Assembly: GCA_022827045.1 (NCBI GenBank)
Contig: JAJDTQ010000160.1
Location: 1-31,908 of the forward strand
DNA from: Candidatus Binatia bacterium
GTDB lineage: Bacteria; Desulfobacterota_B; Binatia; UBA9968; JAJDTQ01
DNA: 31,908 bases
Direction: 5' to 3'
Positions 1 to 9,504 of the stretch are shown here, piece after piece; within the stretch, counting starts at the first letter, position 1, and every line of letters starts with the position of its first letter. Below the pieces are notes generated by a model. That model was not told the origin of the DNA. It did no database searches and worked only from the letters and a program-made list of their open reading frames with translations. The translations under genes and the position numbers were made by a program.

Positions 1-141
1 GGCCACCTCCTCGAAGCTCGCCTGCTCGGCCAGGTCGTGCACGTCGTAGCCGCGGTAGACCAACTCGCCCTCCGGGCGCACCGAACAGATGGCCGTCTCC
101 CCGGCCACCACCCCTTCCAGACCCGCCTTTACCTCCGACAT
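1..141 (-). CDS. Citrate synthase / 2-methylcitrate synthase, N-terminal fragment (runs off the window)
   Basis: Only the first 47 residues are inside the window. They read as the N-terminus of the citrate synthase family, with the typical GLEGVVAGETAICSV segment followed by YRGYDVHDLAE. The enzyme condenses acetyl-CoA (or propionyl-CoA in methylcitrate synthases) with oxaloacetate in the cytoplasm. The ATG at 139-141 is preceded by a good ribosome site (GGGGGAGG), which supports this start. It follows the exonuclease gene in the same direction after a 94-bp gap that contains a possible promoter. The family N-terminus does not separate citrate from methylcitrate synthase. The nearby PrpE-like gene makes the propionate version worth considering, but that is inference. 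The catalytic His and Asp residues lie outside the window. Confidence 0.85.
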   Translation of the reverse strand, partial: MSEVKAGLEGVVAGETAICSVRPEGELVYRGYDVHDLAEQASFEEVA

Positions 142-186
142 GGAATGCCTCCCCCAAGGCGCCACGCGGGCGCGTTAATTTGTCAG

Positions 187-215
187 ACAATACGTCAATC
201 GGAGACGACGTTCAA
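187..215 (-). promoter_or_regulatory. Possible sigma70 promoter for the citrate synthase gene
   Basis: On the minus strand, TTGAAC (210-215) and TATTGT (187-192) are separated by exactly 17 bp, about 45 bp upstream of the citrate synthase start. Each hexamer matches consensus at four of six positions. The gap between the exonuclease stop and this gene is locally AT-rich, unlike the flanking coding DNA. This is a weak match found by eye. Confidence 0.3.
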
Positions 216-235
216 CTATCCAGACTCTATCCGGA

Positions 236-1759
236 CTAATACTTGAGCCGCGACAACGGGTTCCGCCGCGAAGCGCGGGTGGCCTGCTCGAGCGTGGCAA
301 TGCCGCGAGCCTCGAGCTGGGGGAGGAGCTTGAGCAACAGCTCCGCGGTCATCCGGGCGTCTCCGAGCGCGGTGTGGCGGCCTGTCCGGCGGATGCCGTA
401 GCGTGTCAGGAGCGTGTCCAGGGAGTGGGAGGTCTGGTTGGGATGGAGTATGGCGGACAGAACGAGGGTACAAAGCACGGGTTGGCGCAACGCGATGCCG
501 GTCTCCCCTCCTTTCCGCTTGAGGAACTCCATGTCGAAGGAGGCGTTGTGAGCCACCAGTACCGCCTCTTCCGTGAATCGGGCAAAGGCGGCCAACGCCT
601 GGCCGATAGACGGTTGCCGCGCCAAGTCGTCGTTGGTGAGGCCGTGGACCCTGGTGGAGGCGGCGCTCACCGGTACACCCGGGTCCACCAGCGTTTCGAA
701 CACCTCTTCGGCCACGATCCCTCCCTGCGCGACCACCACCGCGCCGATGGATATGATCTCGTCTCCCCTGGACGGATTGAGGCCGGTGGTTTCCGTGTCG
801 AACACCACGAAGCGCAGTTCCTTCAACAGGGTACGCTCGGGGTCGTCGTGGAACTGCGCGCGCGCGGCCGGGAGGAGTTCGGCGGATGACAGCGGCCGCG
901 TGGTTTCCTCCAGGGTCAGGACGAAGCCGGGAAGGGGTGCGCGGTCCCCCGCCAGCGGAACGATACGGCCCCAGAGTGGGTCCCCTGCCGTGCGCTCCGC
1001 CGTGAACTCCACCGAGGGATGCCCGACCTCGGCGGCCAGCTGACCGGCGATGGTCTCCAGCGCGTAGTCGCACAGTTCCTTTTCCACGATGCCGTAGACG
1101 GACCGCCCGAGACGCGGCTCGTGGGAAGGCTCCAGCAGTTTCCGGGCCGTGCGATTGTAACGAACCACCAGGCCCCGGGCGTCGCAGACGATGATTCCCT
1201 GGCCGAGGGAGTCCAGGACCGTCCCGAGCTGGTTCATCTCGGCATCGGCGGAGGCCGTCGCTTCGGCGATACGCTGCTCGAACCTCGCCTCGGAGTCCTC
1301 GTACCGGTCCATCAGCCGGTTCAGGCCCCCCGCGAGCCGGTAGGCATCCTCCGCGTCAGCCGGGGGCACCCGCGCTTCCGGCGACCCGGCGGCCAGCGCT
1401 TCGAGGTCTTCCTCCAGACGGTGCAAGGGCACGACGTAGGCGTGAAAGAAGTACCTCAGCACCAGGAGGAACACGGCCAGGGCCGTGACCGCGACGACCC
1501 CCGTGAAGACGAACAGACGCGTCCGGAAGCTCGCCGGGAGGTCGCCCAGCAAGTCCACGTGCTCGTGCCAGAAAAGCACCGCCTGGAAAGCCGCCAGCAA
1601 CAGCAGGCCGCACCCCAGGCCCACGGCCCACCACCAGAACCGCCGGTACGGGTGCGCCCCCCGCCGGCGGGTGGTGAGGGCAGGCCGGGAAGAGGGCGTC
1701 GTACTCAGTTGGTTGGGTCCTTTCTCGGAGACCGCGCCCGGCTGCGCCGCGGGCGCCAT
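236..1759 (-). CDS. Membrane-anchored HAMP-PAS protein fused to a DEDDh 3'-5' exonuclease
   Basis: The protein has 507 residues. Two hydrophobic helices (about 41-64 and 82-105) bracket a short periplasmic loop. A HAMP-like helical linker (about 106-165) and a PAS-like sensor domain (about 175-290) follow. The C-terminal domain (about 315-480) is a DnaQ/PolC-type exonuclease with all the DEDDh residues: D321 and E323 in FDTETTGL, D409 in HNASFD, H462 and D467 in RHTALGDA. The family removes nucleotides from 3' ends. Here it should sit on the inner face of the membrane under the control of a sensor. The ATG lies 4 bp after the stop of the DUF294 gene without a clear ribosome site, so translation is probably coupled. 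Exonucleases of this build recur beside DUF294 proteins and acetate-type symporters in proteobacteria (from memory). The physiological substrate is not known to me. Confidence 0.85.
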   Translation of the reverse strand: MAPAAQPGAVSEKGPNQLSTTPSSRPALTTRRRGAHPYRRFWWWAVGLGCGLLLLAAFQAVLFWHEHVDLLGDLPASFRTRLFVFTGVVAVTALAVFLLVLRYFFHAYVVPLHRLEEDLEALAAGSPEARVPPADAEDAYRLAGGLNRLMDRYEDSEARFEQRIAEATASADAEMNQLGTVLDSLGQGIIVCDARGLVVRYNRTARKLLEPSHEPRLGRSVYGIVEKELCDYALETIAGQLAAEVGHPSVEFTAERTAGDPLWGRIVPLAGDRAPLPGFVLTLEETTRPLSSAELLPAARAQFHDDPERTLLKELRFVVFDTETTGLNPSRGDEIISIGAVVVAQGGIVAEEVFETLVDPGVPVSAASTRVHGLTNDDLARQPSIGQALAAFARFTEEAVLVAHNASFDMEFLKRKGGETGIALRQPVLCTLVLSAILHPNQTSHSLDTLLTRYGIRRTGRHTALGDARMTAELLLKLLPQLEARGIATLEQATRASRRNPLSRLKY

Positions 1760-1763
1760 TGGA

Positions 1764-3272
1764 TCATTGGATCACGGCGCCGCCGTAGTCTCCGCGCACC
1801 TGTTGCTCGACCCGGTCGATGGTCTTCAACGCCTCCACGAGAAAAGTTCGTTCCAGGCGGTTCATCTCTCTCGGATCGATCCTGTTGGGCTCGGCCGAGT
1901 CCTTCCGGTGCGATTGCCACCGAAGCCGCTTGAGCATCACGAACTCGTAGGCGTCGGCCGCCGATTCCGCGACGTCGACGGGCAGGCGGCCGTGCTCGCG
2001 TGCGAGCTGAAGACGGTCCAACGTGTTGGTCTCCGACGAGCCGAGGTCCAGCGCGATGACCCGCAGCATCCGGACCAGGGGGTTCAGTCCCTGCCTCTTG
2101 ACGTCCACCGGCGGGGGCGCCAGCCCCACCAGGGAACGCAGCCTCCAGGACAGGGAGTTCACCGGCGAGCCGCCGTAGACGGCTCCCTCGCCCGCCATGA
2201 AGCGGAGGAAGGAACGGTTGCGGGCGATGTGGTCCAGCAGATCCCGCCACATCCGCTCCACCAGGGACCGGTCGCCGTAGAGACACCGGAAATCGAAGTA
2301 GATGGAAGCCCTGACGAGGTCCTGCGGGGCTGCCCGGCGCACCAGCTCCCGGAACAGCTCGTGCCACTCCGACAAGGAGCGGCACAGTTCCGGATTGCTC
2401 GCCATGGTGTTCCCCTTGCACAGGGGAAAGCCGCATGTGGCCAGGTGCCCGTTGACGCGCCTGGCCAGGGTCAGGAACCATTCGCGCACCGGTTCGGGCC
2501 CGGCATCCGCCGCGTGCGCGAACACCAGACCGTTGTCTTGGTCGGTGCTCAGGGTCTGCTCCCGCCGCCCTTCGCTGCCCATGGCGAGCCATGCAAACGG
2601 TGCGGGCGGAGGCTCCGTCATCTCCGCCAGACTGATGTCGATGACACGCCGGGTTACCCGGTCGTTGATCTCGGTGACCAACTCGGTCAGGGAGCGGGCC
2701 GTGCCCGCATCGTTGAACAGGTCTTCCAGAAAATCCAGGGCCTCGCTTCGGTAGTCCGCCAGCGATGCGACCGTCGGCGCGCCGTCAATGCGTTGCAGCA
2801 GCGCGAGCGGCTGATTCCGCTGGAACGCGAGCCAATCGCCCGCCGAGACGACTCCCGCGAACCTCCCGGCGTCGGTTACCACCAGGTGGCCGATGCCGTT
2901 GCGGACCATCGTCATCAGAGCGTCGAAGAGGTAAGCGTCGGCGCCGATGGTGATGAGGTCCCCGCTCATGACACGGTGTACCGGCTCGCCGGGGCCCACG
3001 CCGGCGGCAACAACGCGCCGCACCACGTCCGTCTTGGTAACGATGCCCACCGGCGTGCCCGCCTCGACGACCACCAGCGAACCGACGGATTCCTCCGCCA
3101 TCCGTGCCGCCGCCTCCCGGATAGTCCGGGCCGGGCCGATACCGATCCCGGAGCGCACGACCAGATCTCCGACCCGTGTATCGAATGGTGAGTATGTCCG
3201 CGATGCGTCCACCACCGTGGGTGACTCCCGTAGTGTTCGATTGTACGCGGGGTGTGCGGGACTTGGCAACAA
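1764..3272 (-). CDS. CBS-pair / DUF294 nucleotidyltransferase-like regulatory protein
   Basis: The protein has 502 residues. A tandem CBS pair (about 30-150), which usually binds adenine nucleotides, is followed by a GlnD-like nucleotidyltransferase domain. That domain carries the motif GSEGRREQTLSTDQDNGL at about 232-249, with the GS and D-x-D metal-binding pattern intact. The C-terminal third is the DUF294_C helical domain. The family resembles the uridylyltransferase GlnD, but its target is generally unknown. It is transcribed divergently from the acyl-CoA synthetase and is followed 4 bp later by the exonuclease, so the two probably form one operon. By context it could sense energy state and adjust acyl-CoA metabolism, which is inference. 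The first ATG was taken. The first 25-30 residues are poorly conserved in character, so a slightly later start is possible. Confidence 0.85.
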   Translation of the reverse strand: MLPSPAHPAYNRTLRESPTVVDASRTYSPFDTRVGDLVVRSGIGIGPARTIREAAARMAEESVGSLVVVEAGTPVGIVTKTDVVRRVVAAGVGPGEPVHRVMSGDLITIGADAYLFDALMTMVRNGIGHLVVTDAGRFAGVVSAGDWLAFQRNQPLALLQRIDGAPTVASLADYRSEALDFLEDLFNDAGTARSLTELVTEINDRVTRRVIDISLAEMTEPPPAPFAWLAMGSEGRREQTLSTDQDNGLVFAHAADAGPEPVREWFLTLARRVNGHLATCGFPLCKGNTMASNPELCRSLSEWHELFRELVRRAAPQDLVRASIYFDFRCLYGDRSLVERMWRDLLDHIARNRSFLRFMAGEGAVYGGSPVNSLSWRLRSLVGLAPPPVDVKRQGLNPLVRMLRVIALDLGSSETNTLDRLQLAREHGRLPVDVAESAADAYEFVMLKRLRWQSHRKDSAEPNRIDPREMNRLERTFLVEALKTIDRVEQQVRGDYGGAVIQ

Positions 3273-3373
3273 ACGCCGGCAGACGGGCCGGCCCGGCCGC
3301 CGGAATTTGCTTGCGCATCCACCCGAGTCCGGTTTATGGAAATTTGTATGACTTTATCCTCAGGGAGATGGCT

Positions 3374-5275
<1,902 letters not shown>

Positions 5276-5329
5276 CCGTCCCTAGCTCCGTGCCGGACAA
5301 GGGCTTACGGGAGATTTTTGATTTTCTCC

Positions 5330-5371
5330 TTGACAAAATGGTGCATTTGAGTATATCCGGTTTGATATAAT
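5330..5371 (+). promoter_or_regulatory. Candidate promoter region for the symporter gene
   Basis: In the 264-bp gap between the synthetase and the symporter is an AT-rich patch with a perfect TTGACA (5330-5335). Sixteen bases later comes TATATC (5352-5357). A perfect TATAAT (5366-5371) lies a little further on but is too far from the TTGACA to pair with it. The rest of the gap shows no gene. Confidence 0.4.
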
Positions 5372-5539
5372 TACCTGCAACGGGTTTATGCATGGTTTCG
5401 GCGCCGGCGTTGAGGGGGAACTCCGCTTGCCCGACGAGCAAACCATATCCATGTCCGGTCTCGACCGAGGCCCGTCCCATCCGCAACACATCGTTGGTGT
5501 TCAGCGCATCCTTGATCCTTTTCGCTGAAGGAGGTGCAC

Positions 5540-7498
5540 ATGTCCGCCAAGGTCATCTGGTTGTTCGCGTTCGTGATACTCTACTGGGCCTATTGCATCT
5601 ATTGGGGTATCCGCGGCGCGAGAATGGCCCGAACCGCAGCCGACTACTTCATTTCCGGACGGGTGCTGCCGCTCTGGGTCTTCGTGCTCGCTGCCACGGC
5701 CACGTCCTTCTCCGGCTGGACGTTCATCGGCCATCCCGGGCTGGTGTTCCGTGACGGGTTCCAGTACGCCTACGCCTCCTTCTACACCATCACCATCCCG
5801 TTCACCGGCGTGATGTTCCTGAAGCGGCAGTGGATGCTGGGCAAGCGGTACGGCTACGTCACGCCCGGTGAGATGTTTTCGGACTACTTCAGAGGCGACT
5901 TCATTCGCATTCTGACGGTTGTGGTGGCGCTGTTCTTCTCGATCCCCTACCTGGGCGTGCAGTTGCGGGCTTCGGGCTTCCTGTTCCACGTGCTCACGGA
6001 CACGGCCCTGTCCATCGACGTCGGCATGTGGATGCTCTCCCTGGTCGTGTTGATCTACGTGGCGTCGGGAGGGCTGCGAGCCGTGGCCTACGTGGACACC
6101 CTGCAATGCATCCTGTTGGCGCTGGGCATCATCATCATCGGCATCATCGGCCTTGCCTACGTGGGCGGCTTCGGCGCCCTCACCGGCAAGATCGCCGAGC
6201 TGGTCCAGTACCAGGTGGCCAACAAGATCAAGATCACGCCGGACGGATACAGCCACTACGTCGCGATACCAGGGGTGATACAATTCGTCTCATCCGGGCC
6301 CTCCGCGGTGGGGGGCGCCTGGACCGGGATCATGATCCTCACCTACATGTTCGCCCTCATGGGCATCCAGTCCGCCCCGGCCTTCTCCATGTGGTCGTTC
6401 TCCAACCGGAACCCGGCACCGTTCGCGCCCCAGCAGGTCTGGGCCTCGTCCTTCGCCATCGGCTTCATCCTGTTCTTCTTCACCGCTTTCCAGGCCATGG
6501 CCGGACACTTCCTGGGCGGCAACGAGTTCATGCTCAAGGCAGGACTCGCTAGCAACGTCATGGGCATCGACGCGGCCTACAACGCAAATTCGGGACTGAT
6601 GCCGCAGGGGCTCCTGGTCCCCTCCATGATCAATCTCATGGCTGACGTCGCCCCATGGCTCCTGGGTCTGCTGGCCGTGTGCGCCCTGGCCGCCATGCAG
6701 TCCACCGGCGCGGCCTACATGTCCACGGCCGGCTCGATGCTGACACGGGACCTCTACAAGAGGTACCTCAACCCCGGCGCCGACCACGCTACCCAGGTGT
6801 GGGTGGGACGTATCGGGGTCCTCATCATCGTGCTGGCGGCGCTGATCGTGGCAACGGTCTCCACCGACGCACTGGTGCTGCTGGGAGGCCTGGCCGTGGC
6901 CTATGGCTTCCAGATGTGGCCCGCCCTGATCGCGGTATGCTGGTGGCCCTGGCTCACACGTGCAGGGGTGAGCTGGGGGCTCCTGGCCGGGGTCATCGCG
7001 GTGACGTTCACCGAGACCATCGGCCAGAACCTGGTGCCGAACCTGCCCTGGGGCCGCTGGCCCTGGACCATCCACGCGGCGGGCTGGGGCATCTTCTTCA
7101 ACCTCGGCCTCGCCATCGTCATCTCCGCGGTGACGCAGAACGCCGAGGAGCTGAAGCACCGCATGCAGTACCATAACTTCCTGGCCGAGCACTCGAGCCT
7201 GCCGGAAGAGAAGCGCGGCATGGTGCCCATGGCCTGGATCGTGACCCTGTTGTGGTTCTTCTTCGCCATCGGCCCGGGCGCCGTCATCGGCAACACCCTG
7301 TTCGGCGATCCCAACAACCCGGCCTCCTGGTGGGTGTTCGGGATGCCGTCCATCTGGGTGTGGCAAATCATCTGGTGGGCCCTGGGCGTCGGCATGATGT
7401 GGCTTCTGGCCTACAAGATGGAGATGTCCATCGTGCCCAGCAAGGAAGTGGAGGCGCTCACCGAGGACATCGGCGACCGGCAGGCCGCCAGCGCGTGA
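5540..7498 (+). CDS. Sodium:solute symporter (SSS/SLC5 family), probably for a short-chain carboxylate
   Basis: The protein has 652 residues and about 13-14 hydrophobic helices spread over its whole length. Marker segments of the solute:sodium symporter family are present, such as TAADYFISGR and SGWTFIGHPG near the N-terminus and AAMQSTGAAYMSTAGSMLTRDLYKRY in halves around residue 395. The family couples uphill solute import to sodium entry at the cytoplasmic membrane. The ATG at 5540 is fixed by AAGGAGG (5528-5534) five bases upstream. Its place directly after an acyl-CoA synthetase suggests import of acetate, propionate or a similar acid, which is inference from context. A strong intrinsic terminator follows the stop, so the transcript ends here. 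The small partner subunit DUF4212, found beside some relatives, is not seen. Confidence 0.88.
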   Translation: MSAKVIWLFAFVILYWAYCIYWGIRGARMARTAADYFISGRVLPLWVFVLAATATSFSGWTFIGHPGLVFRDGFQYAYASFYTITIPFTGVMFLKRQWMLGKRYGYVTPGEMFSDYFRGDFIRILTVVVALFFSIPYLGVQLRASGFLFHVLTDTALSIDVGMWMLSLVVLIYVASGGLRAVAYVDTLQCILLALGIIIIGIIGLAYVGGFGALTGKIAELVQYQVANKIKITPDGYSHYVAIPGVIQFVSSGPSAVGGAWTGIMILTYMFALMGIQSAPAFSMWSFSNRNPAPFAPQQVWASSFAIGFILFFFTAFQAMAGHFLGGNEFMLKAGLASNVMGIDAAYNANSGLMPQGLLVPSMINLMADVAPWLLGLLAVCALAAMQSTGAAYMSTAGSMLTRDLYKRYLNPGADHATQVWVGRIGVLIIVLAALIVATVSTDALVLLGGLAVAYGFQMWPALIAVCWWPWLTRAGVSWGLLAGVIAVTFTETIGQNLVPNLPWGRWPWTIHAAGWGIFFNLGLAIVISAVTQNAEELKHRMQYHNFLAEHSSLPEEKRGMVPMAWIVTLLWFFFAIGPGAVIGNTLFGDPNNPASWWVFGMPSIWVWQIIWWALGVGMMWLLAYKMEMSIVPSKEVEALTEDIGDRQAASA

Positions 7499-7517
7499 TC
7501 CGCGTCCAGACATCAGG

Positions 7518-7552
7518 GACCCCTTCCGGCCCGCGCCGGAGGGGGTCTTTTT
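7518..7552 (+). terminator. Intrinsic terminator after the symporter gene
   Basis: A 13-bp stem (7518-7530 with 7535-7547, one G-T pair) closes a 4-base loop and is followed directly by five T residues (7548-7552). It begins 19 bp after the symporter stop. This is the clearest rho-independent terminator in the window. Confidence 0.92.
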
Positions 7553-7578
7553 CCCTTTCATCCGCGCCCGCGTGACCC

Positions 7579-7821
7579 ATGTCCGCATCCTCCTCCGCCT
7601 CGCTGGTGTGGTTCTGGATCACGACGTGGCTGCTGGCGATATTGCTCTACTTCCCGGTGCATCGCCTGATCTGGGTGATGCGCGTGCGCAGGCTGGAAGC
7701 ACGGACAGGCAACAAGCCCACCGACGAAGCGATCGAGGCCCTGCGGGTCAAGACACGAATCGTCGCCGGGCTCATCGTCCTCACCTTCGCCTACCTCTTC
7801 AACCACGTGGTCCTTCGCTAG
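7579..7821 (+). CDS. Small two-helix membrane protein of unknown function
   Basis: The product has 80 residues with two hydrophobic segments (about 9-33 and 60-78). A charged middle stretch contains RVRRLEARTGNKPTDEAIEALRVKTR and is probably cytoplasmic. I do not recognise a family. The gene starts 27 bp past the symporter terminator and has no convincing ribosome site, so expression may be low or depend on read-through. Its TAG stop (7819-7821) lies within the outer CTAG of the adjacent MITE-like element. The proximity suggests a small accessory protein for the symporter, but nothing in the sequence proves that. Confidence 0.6.
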   Translation: MSASSSASLVWFWITTWLLAILLYFPVHRLIWVMRVRRLEARTGNKPTDEAIEALRVKTRIVAGLIVLTFAYLFNHVVLR

Positions 7822-8003
7822 TGTCGCGTCCCGTGATTTCCTGCCATAATTTGCTGGTCTTTTTTCCCGTCGGCTGCGTTGCTCTTCCTCGCGTGGTGCC
7901 CGCCCTGGGGCGACCTACGGTCGCCCCTACTCGTCATCGCGCCTTGCCGACGACAAAAAATCCTGCGCAACTTATGGCAGGAAATCACGGGACGCGACAC
8001 TAG
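7818..8003. mobile_element. MITE-like element with perfect 32-bp terminal inverted repeats
   Basis: The first 32 bases (7818-7849) are an exact reverse complement of the last 32 (7972-8003). Inside these, a weaker inverted match continues (TTTTTT...CGTCGGC on the left against its complement on the right). The centre is a 9-bp hairpin, GGGGCGACC TAC GGTCGCCCC (7907-7927). Total length is 186 bp and there is no coding capacity for a transposase. Both ends are CTAG, which could be either part of the inverted repeat or a palindromic 4-bp target duplication. The structure fits a non-autonomous miniature transposon or a very large palindromic repeat. It separates the 80-residue membrane protein from the TPR protein. 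Confidence 0.85.
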
Positions 8004-8076
8004 CGGACAGGGCACCGGTGACCATGACGTCGTACGCACACCCTTCGGGCCGGAGCCTCCGCGCGGGGAGCCTGGT

Positions 8077-8676
8077 GTGATTCAGACCGGGTCCAGCGTC
8101 CACCGGCTCATGGTGTGGCTTGCCGCGGCCACCGCCATCTTCGTGGCCTCCGCGGTGGCCTACGAGTACATCTTCACCAATTATGACCAGGGTGAGTTGC
8201 ACTACCGCCGGGGCAACCTGCGGCTGGAGGACGGCCTCTACCGGGAAGCCCTGACCGAGTTCGAGGAACAGCTCCGGCTCCACCCGGAGGACCCCGCCGG
8301 GCATCTCGGGAAGGGCCTTGCCCTGATGGGACTGACGCGGAACGACGAGGCGCTGGCCGCCATCGACCACGCCATCGCACTGAAGCCGGACTTCGCCGCG
8401 GCCTTTGCCAATCGCGGCATTCTCCGCGACCGCATGGGCCTGAGCGAGAAGGCGCTGGGCGACTACCGCCGGGCGCTGGCGCTGGACGCCTCCCTGGCCG
8501 ATGGCCCCGGCTGGATCACGAGGTTTTTCCGCAAGCAGCCCCAGGCGCCCCCCACCATCCGGGACCGTGCCGTCTACCTCGCCGAGGAACTCGAGAAGCC
8601 CGCCGCCGAGCGCCTTCTGCAGGTGCCGGAGCTGGACAGCGCGCAACGCTCCTACAAGGTCCACGGGAAGGACTGA
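8077..8676 (+). CDS. Membrane-anchored TPR protein
   Basis: Read from the GTG at 8077, the product has 199 residues. One transmembrane helix lies near the N-terminus (about 11-32), followed by about three tetratricopeptide repeats (about residues 43-145; for example YREALTEFEEQLRLHPEDP and EALAAIDHAIALKPDFAAA). A charged C-terminal tail follows. TPR domains bind other proteins, and the partner is unknown. The open frame extends upstream into the MITE-like element, but that part is not protein-like, so I chose GTG 8077 with GGGGAG (8065-8070) six bases upstream. An ATG at 8110, just before the helix, is an alternative. A mini-ORF of 18 codons (ATG at 8024) ends in a GTGA overlap with this start and may couple translation. 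Confidence 0.75.
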   Translation: MIQTGSSVHRLMVWLAAATAIFVASAVAYEYIFTNYDQGELHYRRGNLRLEDGLYREALTEFEEQLRLHPEDPAGHLGKGLALMGLTRNDEALAAIDHAIALKPDFAAAFANRGILRDRMGLSEKALGDYRRALALDASLADGPGWITRFFRKQPQAPPTIRDRAVYLAEELEKPAAERLLQVPELDSAQRSYKVHGKD

Positions 8677-8709
8677 GCCCGCCGCCGGACGCCGGCCACC
8701 CGCGATCCG

Positions 8710-8895
8710 TCAGAAGATCTCCAGAAGATCGTGGGCGAGGACCCACATGCAGTAGAACAGGGCGATGCAGCCGAACAGGGTGTGAATCCACTCCCGCTCG
8801 CCCTCCTTGGTGCGGAAGGTGATGCCGTGCCACGCGATCAGCGCGGTGACGACGACGAAGACCACGTCGATCCACTTGTCATCGGCGTCGGGCAT
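8710..8895 (-). CDS. Small two-helix membrane protein of unknown function
   Basis: The product has 61 residues with two hydrophobic helices (about 8-27 and 36-57) joined by a charged turn (RTKEGEREW). It is rich in aromatic residues and has a short acidic N-terminus (MPDADDKW). The composition is that of a genuine small inner-membrane protein rather than a chance frame, but I do not recognise a family. It converges with the TPR gene and is divergent from the gene at 8914, with only 18 bp between the two starts. No clear ribosome site is visible. Confidence 0.55.
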   Translation of the reverse strand: MPDADDKWIDVVFVVVTALIAWHGITFRTKEGEREWIHTLFGCIALFYCMWVLAHDLLEIF

Positions 8896-8913
8896 GATAA
8901 GACCTACAATCTC

Positions 8914-9360
8914 ATGTTGTCCGCGCTGAAGATACTATATTCGCTCGAAGAGCCGGAAGACAACATCGTCGCCCAGGCCGCCAACCGCCTCGGCGTGGGA
9001 GAGTTCCAGGTCTTCCAGCTCGCCCACGCCGACTGGTTCGGCGCCGAAGCGGACGCCAAGGAGCTGGAGCCCGTCTTCTTCCGCTACCTCCTGCACGACC
9101 AGACCGACCCCTGGGTGCGACACTACGCGCGGCGCATCGTCGACCTCGACGACCGCGGGGCGCTGGAACAGGACAGCGAGCACTACCACCGCTACGACGC
9201 CCGCAGCATGCGCCCGCTGTCGCGGGTCTCGGGCCTGCTGAGGTTCCTGGCGGTGGTTGTCTTCGTCATCGTCTTCTTCGGCGTGGCCATCGTGGCGATG
9301 CGGGGCGTCATACCCGAACCCTTCGGGTGCCTGTTCCCTCCCTGTCCCTGGATCGGATAG
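8914..9360 (+). CDS. Tail-anchored protein of unknown function
   Basis: Read from the ATG at 8914, the product has 148 residues. It has a soluble, acidic and helical N-terminal part (SALKILYSLEEPEDNIVAQA and onward) and a single strong transmembrane helix near the C-terminus (about 107-128). A short cysteine/proline-rich tail follows (CLFPPCPWIG). The open frame continues upstream, but that part lies antisense to the 61-residue gene and is low-complexity acidic, so it was excluded. I do not recognise a family. No ribosome site is obvious at 8914, so the exact start is uncertain. It ends just before a REP-like repeat. Confidence 0.6.
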   Translation: MLSALKILYSLEEPEDNIVAQAANRLGVGEFQVFQLAHADWFGAEADAKELEPVFFRYLLHDQTDPWVRHYARRIVDLDDRGALEQDSEHYHRYDARSMRPLSRVSGLLRFLAVVVFVIVFFGVAIVAMRGVIPEPFGCLFPPCPWIG

Positions 9361-9363
9361 CCG

Positions 9364-9482
9364 GCGTCCTTCGACTTCGCTTCGCGAAGCCTGTCCTGAG
9401 CTTGTCGAAGGCCTCAGGACGAACGGTTTGGAAACCTTGTTTCCGTTCGTCCTGAGCGTAGCGGAGCGAAGTCGAAGGACGC
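9364..9482. repeat. REP-like double palindrome between convergent genes
   Basis: Outer arms of 22 bp (9364-9385 and 9461-9482) are inverted copies with one mismatch and contain GTCCTTCGACTTCGCT. Inside them, a perfect 14-bp inverted pair (9413-9426 and 9443-9456) encloses a small GGAAAC/GTTTCC hairpin. The motif CCTGTCCTGAGCTTGTCGAA within the left half belongs to a dispersed repeat type that I remember from many environmental and alphaproteobacterial genomes. It lies between the ends of two convergent genes and could also stop transcription, although it lacks a T tract. Confidence 0.85.
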
Positions 9483-9486
9483 TATT

Positions 9487-9504
9487 TACTCGGACAGGCT
9501 CCTA
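9487..9504 (-). repeat. 18-bp repeat supplying the UbiD stop codon (copy 1)
   Basis: On the minus strand this reads TAGGAGCCTGTCCGAGTA. It matches the sequence at 24523-24540 at 16 of 18 positions. In both places the leading TAG is the stop codon of the preceding gene, which suggests a dispersed repeat whose junction sits exactly at gene ends. Confidence 0.6.

Noticed and set aside
3273..3367. Promoters for the divergent DUF294 and PrpE-like genes
   Set aside because: The gap must hold promoters, but I found no pair of hexamers with acceptable matches and spacing on either strand.
7907..7927. Intrinsic terminator for the 80-residue gene
   Set aside because: The 9-bp hairpin is the centre of the MITE-like palindrome and is not followed by a T tract.
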